Shown here: positions 30,386-40,290 of the stretch, in pieces
How the letters are laid out: each line of letters starts with the position of its first letter
Position numbering within the stretch: the stretch's first letter is position 1
Source: Paraglaciecola sp. L3A3
Lineage (GTDB): Bacteria > Pseudomonadota > Gammaproteobacteria > Enterobacterales > Alteromonadaceae
Length of the DNA: 64,000 nt
NCBI RefSeq assembly: GCF_009796765.1
Contig: NZ_CP047023.1
Location: 4,943,501-5,007,500, forward strand
Direction of reading: 5' to 3'
Program-made: the position numbers and the translations under genes
Notes under the pieces: generated by a model
Seen by the model: the letters and a program-made list of their open reading frames with translations, nothing else
Database searches by the model: none
What the model was told of the DNA's origin: nothing

Positions 30386-31480
30386 ATGGAATTTATGGTG
30401 ATTTCCCGTCCCCCCCTGCTACTTTTTACACTTTATCTATTTTCGATGTTTGTTATTTCTGGTTGTGCAGTTGATAAACGTCCAGATGCGTATTCGAACG
30501 CGATTACGATCAATCATACATTTCCTGCTCATGGTAGTTCGCAAGCCAAGTATAAATTGCTTCAAAATGCCTTATTAAGTCGTAATTTGATGATAGCTGA
30601 TAATGGTGATGTATTGCCCGTGATGAAAGATATGTGTCAAGCCGACATCCTGTATCGGGTGACTAACACTAAATTGCCACCTTACATTGGACAACATCAA
30701 GATTTGTATTCAGGCTTTTATGTGGATGTCGCTTTGGTAAACGGTATGTGGAAAGTAGTCAGTACCGACTATGACTTTGCACAGTTTAGCGATGAATTTG
30801 ATCTTAGCTTTATTGCAACCGTATTAAATCCACTTGCTACGCCAAATGATTCATTTTTTGTCAGGCCGCCACCGAGTGTTAGCACCGCCGAACTAGCGGA
30901 TTTGCTGGAAAGCGTTAAGTCATTATTCACAGCAAAGCGTACCTATATTGTGGTACCTAATGTGTATTCAAATCAGGTTGAGCAGGCTGGTTATCGCGCT
31001 GTACATAATTACGCGTCTGTAAGTCACTTATATTTAGCCAGCCCCTTGGCAACTTCTACAGCTCAAGACAGAACTTTTTTCACTCTTGACTTAACTGCTA
31101 ATGCTCAAGTGTCTGCTATTGTGGTACACGACAAGCCTTTGATGGCCTGCATGCAGGTGCATAATTTTGTACCACCACCCAATAATGTATTTAGTACTAA
31201 TTCTAAAAAATCCGATTTAGCCTCTGTGGTCAATATTCTGCCGTCAAATGCTGATTTCACTCAATTAAATAAACAACAAAAGCTATTCAAATCTGGCCAA
31301 TATCTCACCATAAATGGCGATGAACTTAAGTATTCGACTTATTACAAAATGAAGTCAGGGAGTCGATGCAGTCGCCTTGAATCATCAGACCCCTTGTTTA
31401 AGTATTGCGAAGATCGCAAGCAAGACGCTGCAAGCGAATTCAAACGTAAAAAAGCCACAATGCGCAAACAAGGTAACTAA
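30386..31480 (+). CDS. Predicted lipoprotein of an unrecognised four-gene envelope operon
   Basis: About 364 residues. A lipobox (VISGC, Cys near residue 27 from the ATG at 30386) follows a hydrophobic segment LLLFTLYLFSMF. The ATG at 30395 is an alternative; a TTG at 30332 would add a non-signal leader. The mature protein has no family I recognise. It has mixed alpha/beta content, a proline-rich VRPPPSVS, and a Cys-containing charged C-terminus ending KKATMRKQGN. It overlaps the next gene by one base, so it is coupled to the large membrane protein and likely works with it at the envelope. Confidence 0.7.
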   Translation: MEFMVISRPPLLLFTLYLFSMFVISGCAVDKRPDAYSNAITINHTFPAHGSSQAKYKLLQNALLSRNLMIADNGDVLPVMKDMCQADILYRVTNTKLPPYIGQHQDLYSGFYVDVALVNGMWKVVSTDYDFAQFSDEFDLSFIATVLNPLATPNDSFFVRPPPSVSTAELADLLESVKSLFTAKRTYIVVPNVYSNQVEQAGYRAVHNYASVSHLYLASPLATSTAQDRTFFTLDLTANAQVSAIVVHDKPLMACMQVHNFVPPPNNVFSTNSKKSDLASVVNILPSNADFTQLNKQQKLFKSGQYLTINGDELKYSTYYKMKSGSRCSRLESSDPLFKYCEDRKQDAASEFKRKKATMRKQGN

Positions 31481-34041
31481 TGTTAAATAAACTTTCTGGC
31501 CAAGGAAAAATACTGGCACTCCTTGGGCTATTCGTCATTTATGTATGCCTTGAGCTGTCTCTTAACTTATTGCTGATTGATATGTACGCCAAACCATTGC
31601 AAGACGTGTTTGGAGAGCATCAATTAACAGCAGAGCGTTTGGAATTATTTGGCCGTACTTTATCGGGTTTTGGTTTAGCGCTGGGTATTATTTCTTTTGT
31701 ACCTGGGCATATGTTTAACTTTTTTAGTGGCTCTGCTGCAGGCCAAGAACAACCGGGTATTAGTAATGCAGCTAAATGGTTGTATCGGCCTATCGCCTTT
31801 ATTTTATTGTGGGCTTTGATCATTCCAGCATTACGCCTTGGTATTGACGGAATGGTAGAGGGTACCTCAAACGATAAAAAGCTCAGTGCAGTCAGAGCTA
31901 TCGTTTATAAAGAAGCTTACTTAGCTGAGGCAGTGACCATAGAGGGTTTTCCTGAATTTGACGAGATTGTTAATGATCCCCAGCGTAAAGATTTAATGGT
32001 GGCGCTAATTCCTTCATTGGCTTATTTTTCCGCTGGGTTTAATCACCTGATTGAATCGAATTTGCAAAATATGGCGGATGTATTCTTACAAAATCGTCAA
32101 GAAGAAATCTTTACTAAAGAAGCATTACCGCGCATTCGCAAATTTGACAGCCTTTATAAAAAAGAATGGGCCAGTTATAAAGACGCTAGCAAGGTCTATA
32201 TAGAAGCCTCTAGACGAGAGAATAACTTTGCCTTGATTGAACAAGAGCGCACTGCACTTTTAAACCAAGCAAATGAACGTATTAATCAGCAATGGAAAAC
32301 CTTCTCTGAAGCGTTATTAAATGCCAGTGACTATCGCAAAGACTACGCCGAAAATGAAACTGTAGTGAAAGTGTATCGCGATATTCGTGACAAATATCAA
32401 AGCTCAAAATGTGACCGCGAGTGTAAAGATTTTTACAAAGCTGAATTCGCTAAATATATAAATAACTTAACCTTTGAAGATGGTGAGCGCTTTGGGGTTT
32501 ACTTAACTCCAGAAAAAGTTAATTTAACCAAGATGTTGAAGTCTAAATACCAGTTAATGGGTATGTTTAACCGTGGGCGCGAGGCATATTTGTATCGCGC
32601 TTATGGGGTTTCAGAAGAGATGGAATACCAAGAATACAGCCAGTCTCAGGTAGCAACCAACTTGGCGATCAACTTGTTTAAAGAAAACGACGTACACCTC
32701 GGAAAAGACTGGAACATGAATGAAATGCGGGCGTTGCGCCAAGCCATCATCCATAAATATCAAGGTCGAGCAGAGAAGTTGTGGGTTAAATATCAAGATG
32801 GTTCAAGTTTTGGTGGTGTCTTAGAAACTGGCATTGACCGAGTTGATTTCGCCCGTTTAACTGAAATTCAGTATTTAGCAAAAGCAGCACTTGGGCCTTA
32901 TTACATGGATAGTTTTACTCCCACTATTGCAGAAAGTCGCTACAAAAAAATGTGGCTTGCCAGCCAAGATAATATCTCCTTTATTAAAATGGTCACATCC
33001 ACCGCTGCAACAGCGGCCTTCTCGACTGGTGGCAGTATGTTCCAACTAGGTAAAGATGCAGTCAAACTTGCGGTTATTCCCCCTGTGAGCATTGCTGCAA
33101 GCTTATTAGCCATTTTATTGTTGTTCATTAAATTAGGCATGTACCTTTGGACACGTAGCAAGGTCTACTTAGTCATCGCCATGTTATTTGGCGTGCTGAC
33201 CTTTGGCATACCCGTGGCCAAATCGGTGCTGGATAAAAACTCCTATCACGGCATGATGGTGGCCTTTGCTGAAGAATTCAGTGATGTCGATACCTTTGAT
33301 AAAACATTTACCGTCGGCTTCGGTTACGTACTGGATCTAGAAAATGGTATTTTCAAAACCTATCGTGATTTAGATTTAGTGCGTGCAGTAGCTCAAGTTG
33401 TACAGCAACCCTTACCACGTAATGAAAAAGGCCAATTAATTGCAGTGCCTAAACCGCAAACATTGTCATTACGGGCTTACGACAACCTTGCTTATTCGAC
33501 CCTAGACTTTTTACCTGGCTTACTTGATATCGGCGAAATAAGTGAGCCATTTAACAGCAACATTACTCTGCTTAAACAAGATATGAATGTAGGCGCCTAT
33601 CTTGGTGTGCGCTTAGAGGACAAAAAAGTGGCTGAGGTAAGCATGCCAAACTTTATGCAAGACACCGACATAGGACTGATAGCCGAACAACGATTATTTT
33701 ATAAGCCTGATTGGAAATCGCTAGCTCTGGAATATATTTCTAATGTAGATGATCCCTCTTATTGGTTACAACTGGCCCAAGGCGATATCGCCAAAGAAAC
33801 CCTTATGCAGCGCCTTGAGCGGAATATGGTGATTTACTTAAATGACAGGCCAGCCACATTAGCTTTACTGAATAATCTAAGTGACAATGGCCAAAGTAAC
33901 TTGGTGCTGCTTGAACTTGAACGCAGCAAAAAATATCGCTGTTTTGTACTTGGCACTGTGAGCGCACAAATGATCAGCGAGTCGATTGAAACCAATACTA
34001 TTCCCTATGAAGAACTGCCAAATTGTAAGGCTAAGTTATGA
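31480..34041 (+). CDS. Large membrane protein of unknown function
   Basis: An 853-residue protein not assigned to a family. Helices lie near residues 11-33, 58-76 and 100-120. A long charged, helical stretch follows (about 125-500, with DRECKDFYKAEF and several acidic or lysine-rich segments, partly coiled-coil-like). Two more helices occur near 530-580 (IAASLLAILLLFIKLGMYLW and VIAMLFGVLTFGIPVA), and a ~270-residue soluble tail follows. The layout suggests a scaffold with a large cytoplasmic or periplasmic middle domain. It is the central gene of a four-gene operon with 1- and 4-base overlaps. Confidence 0.75.
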   Translation: MLNKLSGQGKILALLGLFVIYVCLELSLNLLLIDMYAKPLQDVFGEHQLTAERLELFGRTLSGFGLALGIISFVPGHMFNFFSGSAAGQEQPGISNAAKWLYRPIAFILLWALIIPALRLGIDGMVEGTSNDKKLSAVRAIVYKEAYLAEAVTIEGFPEFDEIVNDPQRKDLMVALIPSLAYFSAGFNHLIESNLQNMADVFLQNRQEEIFTKEALPRIRKFDSLYKKEWASYKDASKVYIEASRRENNFALIEQERTALLNQANERINQQWKTFSEALLNASDYRKDYAENETVVKVYRDIRDKYQSSKCDRECKDFYKAEFAKYINNLTFEDGERFGVYLTPEKVNLTKMLKSKYQLMGMFNRGREAYLYRAYGVSEEMEYQEYSQSQVATNLAINLFKENDVHLGKDWNMNEMRALRQAIIHKYQGRAEKLWVKYQDGSSFGGVLETGIDRVDFARLTEIQYLAKAALGPYYMDSFTPTIAESRYKKMWLASQDNISFIKMVTSTAATAAFSTGGSMFQLGKDAVKLAVIPPVSIAASLLAILLLFIKLGMYLWTRSKVYLVIAMLFGVLTFGIPVAKSVLDKNSYHGMMVAFAEEFSDVDTFDKTFTVGFGYVLDLENGIFKTYRDLDLVRAVAQVVQQPLPRNEKGQLIAVPKPQTLSLRAYDNLAYSTLDFLPGLLDIGEISEPFNSNITLLKQDMNVGAYLGVRLEDKKVAEVSMPNFMQDTDIGLIAEQRLFYKPDWKSLALEYISNVDDPSYWLQLAQGDIAKETLMQRLERNMVIYLNDRPATLALLNNLSDNGQSNLVLLELERSKKYRCFVLGTVSAQMISESIETNTIPYEELPNCKAKL

Positions 34042-34223
34042 AAACAAAGATAATTGATTGGGTAAAAGAATGGATAGCAGACAATCTGATTTTTGTACTG
34101 CTGATGGTGCTGATGTTTGCTGGTATGCAGTATTTATTTTATCAAGAAAGTCAGGCCTTAGGCGCAGCCGCACAGCAGGTTGAAGTACTCAAATTAAAAA
34201 TATCACTAACCATGGAACCGTAA
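34038..34223 (+). CDS. Small single-pass membrane protein
   Basis: A 61-residue protein with one hydrophobic helix (residues ~16-34, LIFVLLMVLMFAGMQYLFY) and a short helical tail (AAAQQVEVLKLKI). It starts in an ATGA overlap with the large membrane protein stop, strong evidence that it is translated. It ends 2 bases before the next gene. It is not in any family I know. It is probably a small subunit or regulator of the 853-residue protein. Confidence 0.7.
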   Translation: MKTKIIDWVKEWIADNLIFVLLMVLMFAGMQYLFYQESQALGAAAQQVEVLKLKISLTMEP

Positions 34224-34225
34224 AT

Positions 34226-34528
34226 ATGACTGAACCAAAGAAACAATCATTTATCTCATTCAAATTTGATGCAATGACATTTCTAGCCCTGTGTGGCGCG
34301 ATGTATTTAGCCTATTCAGCTCATACTGCGAATATGGAAAACACCGAAAAACTAAGTGCCTTGCTGAGCAAATATGAACAGACCTTAGATGCGGCTATAG
34401 CTGGCGATAAAGACACCCTAAAGCGTTACAGAACAAACATTGCAAAAACCCTAGAGTCTCTATCGCCTAAAGAGCGTGAGTTGATGTTGGCTCTACTAAA
34501 GGTCGAGAAACAAGGTAAAGCAGAGTAG
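34226..34528 (+). CDS. Small membrane-anchored helical protein
   Basis: A 100-residue protein with a hydrophobic stretch near residues 14-27 (MTFLALCGAMYLAYSA) and then a charged helical region (KLSALLSKYEQTLDAAIAGD, LKRYRTNIAKTLESL) that could form a coiled coil. It is the last gene of the four-gene operon, spaced 2 bases after the previous stop. No family recognised. Together with the 61-residue protein it may assemble with the 853-residue protein. Confidence 0.68.
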   Translation: MTEPKKQSFISFKFDAMTFLALCGAMYLAYSAHTANMENTEKLSALLSKYEQTLDAAIAGDKDTLKRYRTNIAKTLESLSPKERELMLALLKVEKQGKAE

Positions 34529-34850
34529 TTATACCAAGTAGAAGACGTGCGCCTTCCCTGGCGAAGTAAACTGGGTGTCTAGCTAAGTACTAGCTAAGTA
34601 AACTGCTAGAAACCCTGCAAAGTACCTTTTCTCTTCTTTGTTACAGCTCTGGCTATGAACGCCTTGCTAGGTAGATTCTAAGCCTAAAACTACAACAAGC
34701 GAAGAAATGAAATGTGAATCAGAAAGCCTTACACAAAGTTTGTTTAAATTAACTTGAGTGTCCCTATCATACAGTTTATGAATCACCTTTTACTTTTCTG
34801 ACTTATCACCTCGCGGTGATAGCCATCATTATCCAACACTAATCCCTTTA
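34529..34850. other. Intergenic stretch between convergent genes
   Basis: No convincing gene or RNA. A short repeat, CTAGCTAAGTA, occurs twice in tandem overlap near 34578-34600. No strong terminator hairpin was found, although the operon to the left and ccoG to the right both end here. Confidence 0.4.
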
Positions 34851-36290
34851 TTATTGATAAATAAAAGTCGTTTGTTGTCGAGCCTCTATAGCTTGCCCCG
34901 AAGCACTATCGGTTTTTAACACAAATTCAAAAGGGGTTATGGCTTGATCTAACATATTAGGTTCAACAGTCAGTGAAATAGGATGTCGTAGTAATTCACC
35001 TGCAGCCAATTCAACATGTTTAGCGCCAATTAATTTATCGTAAGCTAATCCATTTTTCTCAATACTAACAGTCATGTTTGACTGTGATTTATTCATTAAG
35101 ATCAAAGTATAAATGTTTTCAATCATCCCCTGATTACTTTCTCGATAGAGTGATGTTCTATCTCTTAGTACATTAAGTTCAAGCACTGTTCTAGCGTTAA
35201 ATTGCAAAGCCATGACTGCAAGAATTACCATAGTCACAAATAAGTAGCCGATTACTTTAGGCCTAAATAACTTGGCTTTTTGGCCTGCTAATTGAGATTC
35301 AGAGGTAAAGCTAATTAAATTTTTAGGATAATTCATATTATCCATAACGTTATTGCATGCATCCACACAGGCACCACAATTAATACATTCGTATTGTAAA
35401 CCGTTTCTAATATCAATACCGGTAGGGCAAACCTGCACACACAAGTTACAGTCAATGCAATCACCCAAACCTTTTTCGGCGACTTGATCTGTGGACAGTT
35501 TTCTTGAACGAGGACCTCTACTTTCACCCCGTTGACGATCATAAGTGACAGTTTTTGTATCTCTGTCAAACATAGCTGACTGAAATCTAGAATAAGGGCA
35601 CATATGTGTACACATTATTTCACGCATCCAACCGGCATTCGCATAGGTGCAAAAGGTAAAGAGCAGAACCCAAAACACAGGCCAAAAAGTGCTCTGGAAA
35701 GTAAAGAAATTAATAAATAAAGGCTTAATTGACACAAAATAACCGACAAATGTCATCGCAGTGAAAAGCGCTACAGCTAACCAAGCGCTGTGTTTAAGTA
35801 CTTTTTTTGTCACTTTACTTAGACTCCAATGTTGTTTGTCTAAGTGAATGCGTTTATTTCGAGTTCCTTCAATTTTTTCTTCTAACCAGATAAACACGAA
35901 GGTATAAACGGTTTGAGGACACATAAAACCACACCAAACTCTACCTACCACAGTTGTTATGAAAAATAGTAAAAAGGCGGCAATGACAAAAATCCAAGAC
36001 ACTAGAACCAGATCTTGTGGCCATAAAGTTATATTGAATAATCGAAAACGTTGTTCGCTAAAATCTAATAAAATAGCCTGCTGCCCCTGATAAGTTAACC
36101 AGGGTATAGCACTAAAAATGAATAAGGAAAGCGCACCAAAAAAACGCCTAAAAGTTTCAATAGTGCCTTTGACGGAGCGTACATAGATTTTGTTCTGTTC
36201 CGGTTTGGCTATATGTACTCTTGTTTGACTAGCCGTAGCTTGGGGGACATCAATTATTTTAATAGGAATGATTTTTTGTGTGTTTGCCAC
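34851..36290 (-). CDS. ccoG: Cytochrome c oxidase accessory protein CcoG (FixG/RdxA)
   Basis: A 479-residue membrane iron-sulfur protein needed for assembly of cbb3 oxidase, probably through copper reduction. About five helices are seen (near residues 45-65, 88-112, 165-190, 200-220, 343-362). Two [4Fe-4S] clusters are marked by CIDCNLCVQVCPTGID and CINCGACVDACNN near residues 270-325. The C-terminal ~110 residues form an Ig-like periplasmic domain. The quinol-dehydrogenase-type CGFMCPQTVY precedes them. The ccoNOPQ genes normally nearby are not in the window. Confidence 0.93.
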   Translation of the reverse strand: MANTQKIIPIKIIDVPQATASQTRVHIAKPEQNKIYVRSVKGTIETFRRFFGALSLFIFSAIPWLTYQGQQAILLDFSEQRFRLFNITLWPQDLVLVSWIFVIAAFLLFFITTVVGRVWCGFMCPQTVYTFVFIWLEEKIEGTRNKRIHLDKQHWSLSKVTKKVLKHSAWLAVALFTAMTFVGYFVSIKPLFINFFTFQSTFWPVFWVLLFTFCTYANAGWMREIMCTHMCPYSRFQSAMFDRDTKTVTYDRQRGESRGPRSRKLSTDQVAEKGLGDCIDCNLCVQVCPTGIDIRNGLQYECINCGACVDACNNVMDNMNYPKNLISFTSESQLAGQKAKLFRPKVIGYLFVTMVILAVMALQFNARTVLELNVLRDRTSLYRESNQGMIENIYTLILMNKSQSNMTVSIEKNGLAYDKLIGAKHVELAAGELLRHPISLTVEPNMLDQAITPFEFVLKTDSASGQAIEARQQTTFIYQ

Positions 36291-36411
36291 GTTAACTGTC
36301 TCTATTTTATCGGCGCTGGAATTGATTGAATTAGGTTTAACACCATCAATACCTTTAATATCAATTGCTTAATTGCATCTACTATTTGAGGTTATTACTT
36401 GTTTTATTAAA

Positions 36412-38130
36412 TCAGAGATGAAAATCTTTGGCTGAATTAATGACTTCAGGCACAATTTTTCTGCGCACAACAAAGTCGCCAAAACCTTCTTTATCTATTC
36501 TTTCTATCGCCCATTTATTTATTAACTCATCCAGAGTCGACATAATTAACTGTTCTGATGCGTTCTCTAAGTATAGTTTTGGAATACGTGTACCTTGACG
36601 ATTGCCACCTAGATATACGTTGTATCTTTTAGGGCCTTTTCCAACTAGCCCCACTTCTGCCAACAAGGCACGAGAGCAACCATTAGGACAGCCAGAAATT
36701 CGAAAAATAATGCTCTCGTCTGATAAACCATTTTGTTCAAGCATGTTTTCAACTAAGGTGACTGCTTCGGGTAAATAACGTTCTGCCTCTGCCATAGCTA
36801 GTGGACAAGTGGGTAATGAAACACACGCCATTGAATCTTGTCGTTGAACACTCAACTGCTCTGAAATCAAACCATGTTGCCGTGCAATCGTTTCTATTTG
36901 GTCTTTTAAATCAGCAGGGACACCTGCCACAATTAAGTTTTGATTGGCCGTTAAACGAAAGTCGCCAGGGTGTATTTTAGCAATTTCAACACAACCGGTT
37001 TTTAGTGCTTTATCAGGAAAATCTAAAATTCTGCCGCTATTAATAAATAGAGTAAGGTGGAATTTTTGATCGATACCTTCAACCCAACCAATCCTGTCAC
37101 CACGAGCAGTGAATTCATAAGGCTCTGATGCAGAAAATTCGGTGTTGGCACGTCGTTCTACTTCATGTTTAAACGTGTCTATACCTACACGTTCAAGTGT
37201 GTATTTAGTTTTGGCGTTTTTACGTTCCGTGCGGTTACCCCAATCACGTTGCGTTGTCACTACCGCTTCAGCTACGGCTAATACCTTATCTAATGATATA
37301 AAACCAAAGTCACTAGCTTTGCGTGGATAGGTATTTTTATCACCGTGAGTCATGGCTAAACCACCACCCACTAATACGTTAAAACCAGTTAATTTGTTGT
37401 TTTCAGAAATAGCCACAAAGCTTAAGTCGTTAGCATGAACATCGACATCATTTTGGGGAGGAATAACGACTGCGGTCTTAAATTTTCTTGGTAAATAATT
37501 ACCACCTAAAATTGGCTCTTCTTCTAATTTAACTGACTCAATTTTATCACCATCTAACCAGATTTCGGCATAAGCACGAGTTTTAGGAAGCAAGTGTTCA
37601 CTAATCTTTTTAGCCCATTCATAGGCCTGATGATGTACCTCAGACTCTACTGGGTTTGAGGTGCACAGAACATTACGATTAACATCGCCAGCTGTTGCAA
37701 TCGAATCAATGCCTGCCTTGCTCAATAATTGGTGCATGGCTTTTAACTTAGGTTTAAGCACTCCATGATATTGAAAAGTTTGCCGAGTAGTAAGACGAAT
37801 ACTGCCATATATGGTGTTTTCACCTGCAAAGCTATCAATTGCAAGCCACTGCTTTGGCGTAATAATCCCTCCCGGTAAACGGGCTCTTAACATCAGGTTT
37901 TGTAGAGGCTCTAATTTTTGTTTAGCGCGCTCAGCTCTAAGATCACGATCATCTTGTTGATACATGCCATGAAAACGAATGAGCTGAAAATTATCACCGT
38001 TGAAGCCCCCGGTCATCATGTCGTCTAAGTCTTCTTTAATAGTGCCACGTAAATGCTGACTTTGAGCTTTCAATCGTTCGTTATCTGACAGTGTGCCTTT
38101 TACTACTAATGGATCTTTGTTTGTTGTCAT
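36412..38130 (-). CDS. cysI: Assimilatory sulfite reductase hemoprotein subunit
   Basis: A 572-residue siroheme and [4Fe-4S] protein that reduces sulfite to sulfide in cysteine synthesis (E. coli CysI 570). The cluster/siroheme cysteines are C436 and C442 (CVSLPTC) and C481 and C485 (GCPNGCSR), spaced as in the family. Arg and Lys substrate residues lie in the [14 protein letters not shown] and [13 protein letters not shown] regions. No cysJ or cysH is adjacent, so the flavoprotein partner must be elsewhere or another donor is used. It diverges from a MocR-type regulator across 152 bases. Confidence 0.93.
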   Translation of the reverse strand: MTTNKDPLVVKGTLSDNERLKAQSQHLRGTIKEDLDDMMTGGFNGDNFQLIRFHGMYQQDDRDLRAERAKQKLEPLQNLMLRARLPGGIITPKQWLAIDSFAGENTIYGSIRLTTRQTFQYHGVLKPKLKAMHQLLSKAGIDSIATAGDVNRNVLCTSNPVESEVHHQAYEWAKKISEHLLPKTRAYAEIWLDGDKIESVKLEEEPILGGNYLPRKFKTAVVIPPQNDVDVHANDLSFVAISENNKLTGFNVLVGGGLAMTHGDKNTYPRKASDFGFISLDKVLAVAEAVVTTQRDWGNRTERKNAKTKYTLERVGIDTFKHEVERRANTEFSASEPYEFTARGDRIGWVEGIDQKFHLTLFINSGRILDFPDKALKTGCVEIAKIHPGDFRLTANQNLIVAGVPADLKDQIETIARQHGLISEQLSVQRQDSMACVSLPTCPLAMAEAERYLPEAVTLVENMLEQNGLSDESIIFRISGCPNGCSRALLAEVGLVGKGPKRYNVYLGGNRQGTRIPKLYLENASEQLIMSTLDELINKWAIERIDKEGFGDFVVRRKIVPEVINSAKDFHL

Positions 38131-38282
38131 TTTTTTGCCTTCAGTTGGGTACGGCGTTAAAGACTAATTGTTATTCGGTATCACTTAGCCAAAGGATACA
38201 TAACAGAGTGTAGAAATTTTAACTGTGTCAGAATGATGATTACAGGTATAAAATAATAAAAAATAATGGGTATAGATTTGAA

Positions 38283-39698
38283 GTGGACAGCAAATTGAAA
38301 AAATATCATTACGAAATCATCACTGAGCGTTTAGAAAGAAAAATTATCGAAAAAATATGGATTGCTGGCGAAAAATTGCCATCGATTCAAAAGCTATCAG
38401 AGCAGTATCAAATATCGAAGAATACAGTGATCCATGCATTACATGATCTTGAAGCTTCAGGGCGAATCGAAGCTCGGCCTAAAACGGGTTATTTTGTGAC
38501 AAATCTGTTTGAGCCCAAAAAACCAACAAAGTTAAGTCCGCCAACACTGGCACCTATGGCGGTTAGTTTACCTAATCTATTTAACGATATTATGCAGCGC
38601 GGCGCCGCTTTTGACATATTGCCTAACAGCCTAAATACATCGCCCTCTAACCATATAGTGACACTCAATAGGCACCTGAATAAAGCGCAGCGCAGTCATA
38701 TACAAAGAAAAGTGATGCATTATGACTCCCCTTTAGGCTCAAAAGATTTACGCTTTCAAATCAAAGAACATTATCGCTCGGTTGGTTTAAATTTAGCTGC
38801 AGAGGATTATTGTATTACTGCTGGTTGTCAAAATGCTTTATTTTTAGCTTTGATGGCAAGTTGTCAGCCGGGTGATAACGTAGCCGTCGAAAGTCCAGCA
38901 TTTTATGGGGTTCTACAACTTTTAGAACAACTACAGCTTAACGTGATAGAAATTACCTCATCAAGCGCAGAAGGCTTTAACACACAAAAATTGGAAAAAG
39001 CCCTAGAAAAATGGCAAATAAGCGCCTGTGTTGTCACTCCAAGTTTTGCTACTCCCAGTGGGGCAAATATGACAGAAGAAAGCAAAAGACAGCTAGTTGA
39101 GCTAGCTAATCATTATGATATGACAATAATTGAAGATGATATTTATGGTGATCTTTATTTTGCTGAACGCCCCGTTCCTCTGAAAGCTTTTGATAGCGAA
39201 GAAAGAGTCATATTGTGTAGTTCTTTTTCAAAATCACTTTCTCGAGATCTTAGGCTAGGCTGGGTTGCAGGAGGCCGTTGGCATAAAAAAATCAGTCGTT
39301 TAAAATTAGTCACACAATTAGCCTGTAATCAGTCTATTCAACAAGGTTTACATACTTTTATGGCTGAAGGATTTTATCGTCGCCATCTGTATTTTTATCG
39401 CCAAGTACTTAAACGACAGCGAGAGCAATTAATTATGTGCATACAAAAACATTGGCCTGAATCCATACGTTTTAATATTCCTCAAGGTGGTCTAGCTATT
39501 TGGGTACAGATAGATCAACAAATGGATATCGCACAGTTTTATCAAATTGCTTTGAACCAGGGAATTGTATTAACCCCTGGAGCACTTTTTTCAGCTTCAG
39601 GTTATTACAAAAATTACCTCAGATTGAGTTTTGCCCACCCGACAATTGATAACAGAGAAGCCGCCATCCGCAAATTAGGTCGGATGTTATGGACCTAA
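38283..39698 (+). CDS. MocR-type GntR/aminotransferase-fold transcriptional regulator
   Basis: A 471-residue fusion protein. Residues 1-75 are a GntR winged helix (KLPSIQKLSEQYQISKNTVI, GRIEARPKTGYFV). Residues ~110-471 are a fold-type I aminotransferase domain with the PLP-binding lysine K317 in SSFSKSLSRDLRLGW and the cofactor aspartate in EDDIYGDLY. MocR proteins use PLP with an amino-acid ligand to control neighbouring genes. The start is GTG at 38283. It is divergent from cysI, which suggests control of sulfite reduction, but that is inference. Confidence 0.9.
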   Translation: MDSKLKKYHYEIITERLERKIIEKIWIAGEKLPSIQKLSEQYQISKNTVIHALHDLEASGRIEARPKTGYFVTNLFEPKKPTKLSPPTLAPMAVSLPNLFNDIMQRGAAFDILPNSLNTSPSNHIVTLNRHLNKAQRSHIQRKVMHYDSPLGSKDLRFQIKEHYRSVGLNLAAEDYCITAGCQNALFLALMASCQPGDNVAVESPAFYGVLQLLEQLQLNVIEITSSSAEGFNTQKLEKALEKWQISACVVTPSFATPSGANMTEESKRQLVELANHYDMTIIEDDIYGDLYFAERPVPLKAFDSEERVILCSSFSKSLSRDLRLGWVAGGRWHKKISRLKLVTQLACNQSIQQGLHTFMAEGFYRRHLYFYRQVLKRQREQLIMCIQKHWPESIRFNIPQGGLAIWVQIDQQMDIAQFYQIALNQGIVLTPGALFSASGYYKNYLRLSFAHPTIDNREAAIRKLGRMLWT

Positions 39699-39916
39699 TC
39701 TGAATTATTGATGAGTGGGCACTTATTATTACGGATTGGTATTAGTATTATTTATAAAATAAATTGGAGAGGCTTTTATACTTTACCGTTCTAGTATCAA
39801 CCAAGCAGTAAGCAGTATAAATAAATTAATAGACAGCTCATGACTATCACCATAAGCCTTAATAAATTGGATATTTTTTGAGGAAAGTAAACAGTTCACC
39901 CTACCATAGATCAAAA

Positions 39917-39942
39917 AAGCCTCGCAATTACTTGCGAGGCTT
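39917..39942 (-). terminator. Terminator of the original tRNA-Phe gene
   Basis: AAGCCTCGCAA, loop TTAC, TTGCGAGGCTT: a perfect 11-base stem. On the minus strand it is followed by TTTTTT. It starts 9 bases past the CCA end of the tRNA fragment and marks the left flank as native chromosome. Confidence 0.88.
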
Positions 39943-39950
39943 ATCGAATA

Positions 39951-39998
39951 TGGTGCCCAGACTCGGGATCGAACCAAGGACACGAGGATTTTCAATCC
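39951..39998 (-). other. 3' half of tRNA-Phe (GAA): att site at the island end
   Basis: On the minus strand this reads the anticodon loop TTGAAAA with GAA, the variable region, the T arm CTTGG-TTCGATC-CCGAG, the acceptor half TCTGGGC, then ACCA. The match to tRNA-Phe stops abruptly 5' of the anticodon stem: the bases upstream cannot form the D arm or the 5' acceptor strand. A 3'-only tRNA copy beside the tRNA terminator is the usual trace of integration at the anticodon-to-3' segment. The intact gene is expected at the far, unseen end of the island. Confidence 0.8.
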
Positions 39999-40290
39999 TT
40001 GGCAGAGGGTCTCGAATGATAGTGATGCCTATAAATAAAGGGCTGAAGGCGATTTTTATTGTGACAAAAGTGTGACAAAAGCAAATAATCGTCACACATG
40101 AAACACAGAGATGTAGCAAGTTTAATCCCACATTTTGTATCAATATTTTACAGGATTATGAAATGAGTGATGCTTAATTTTAGTGATCAAAAGTAAAGCG
40201 ATACTACATCTAAAATACTTAGCGTCTTGCTCGATTTAACACAAACAAGGTATATAAGTAGTTATTAGAATAATAACTAGAAATTGGAAT

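Noticed and set aside
36291..36411. FNR box upstream of ccoG
   Set aside because: Several TTGAT half-sites occur but none is paired with ATCAA at a 4-base spacing.
39951..40020. A complete tRNA gene on the minus strand
   Set aside because: Only the segment from the anticodon stem to CCA fits tRNA-Phe. The bases that should form the D arm and 5' acceptor strand do not pair, so it is a fragment.
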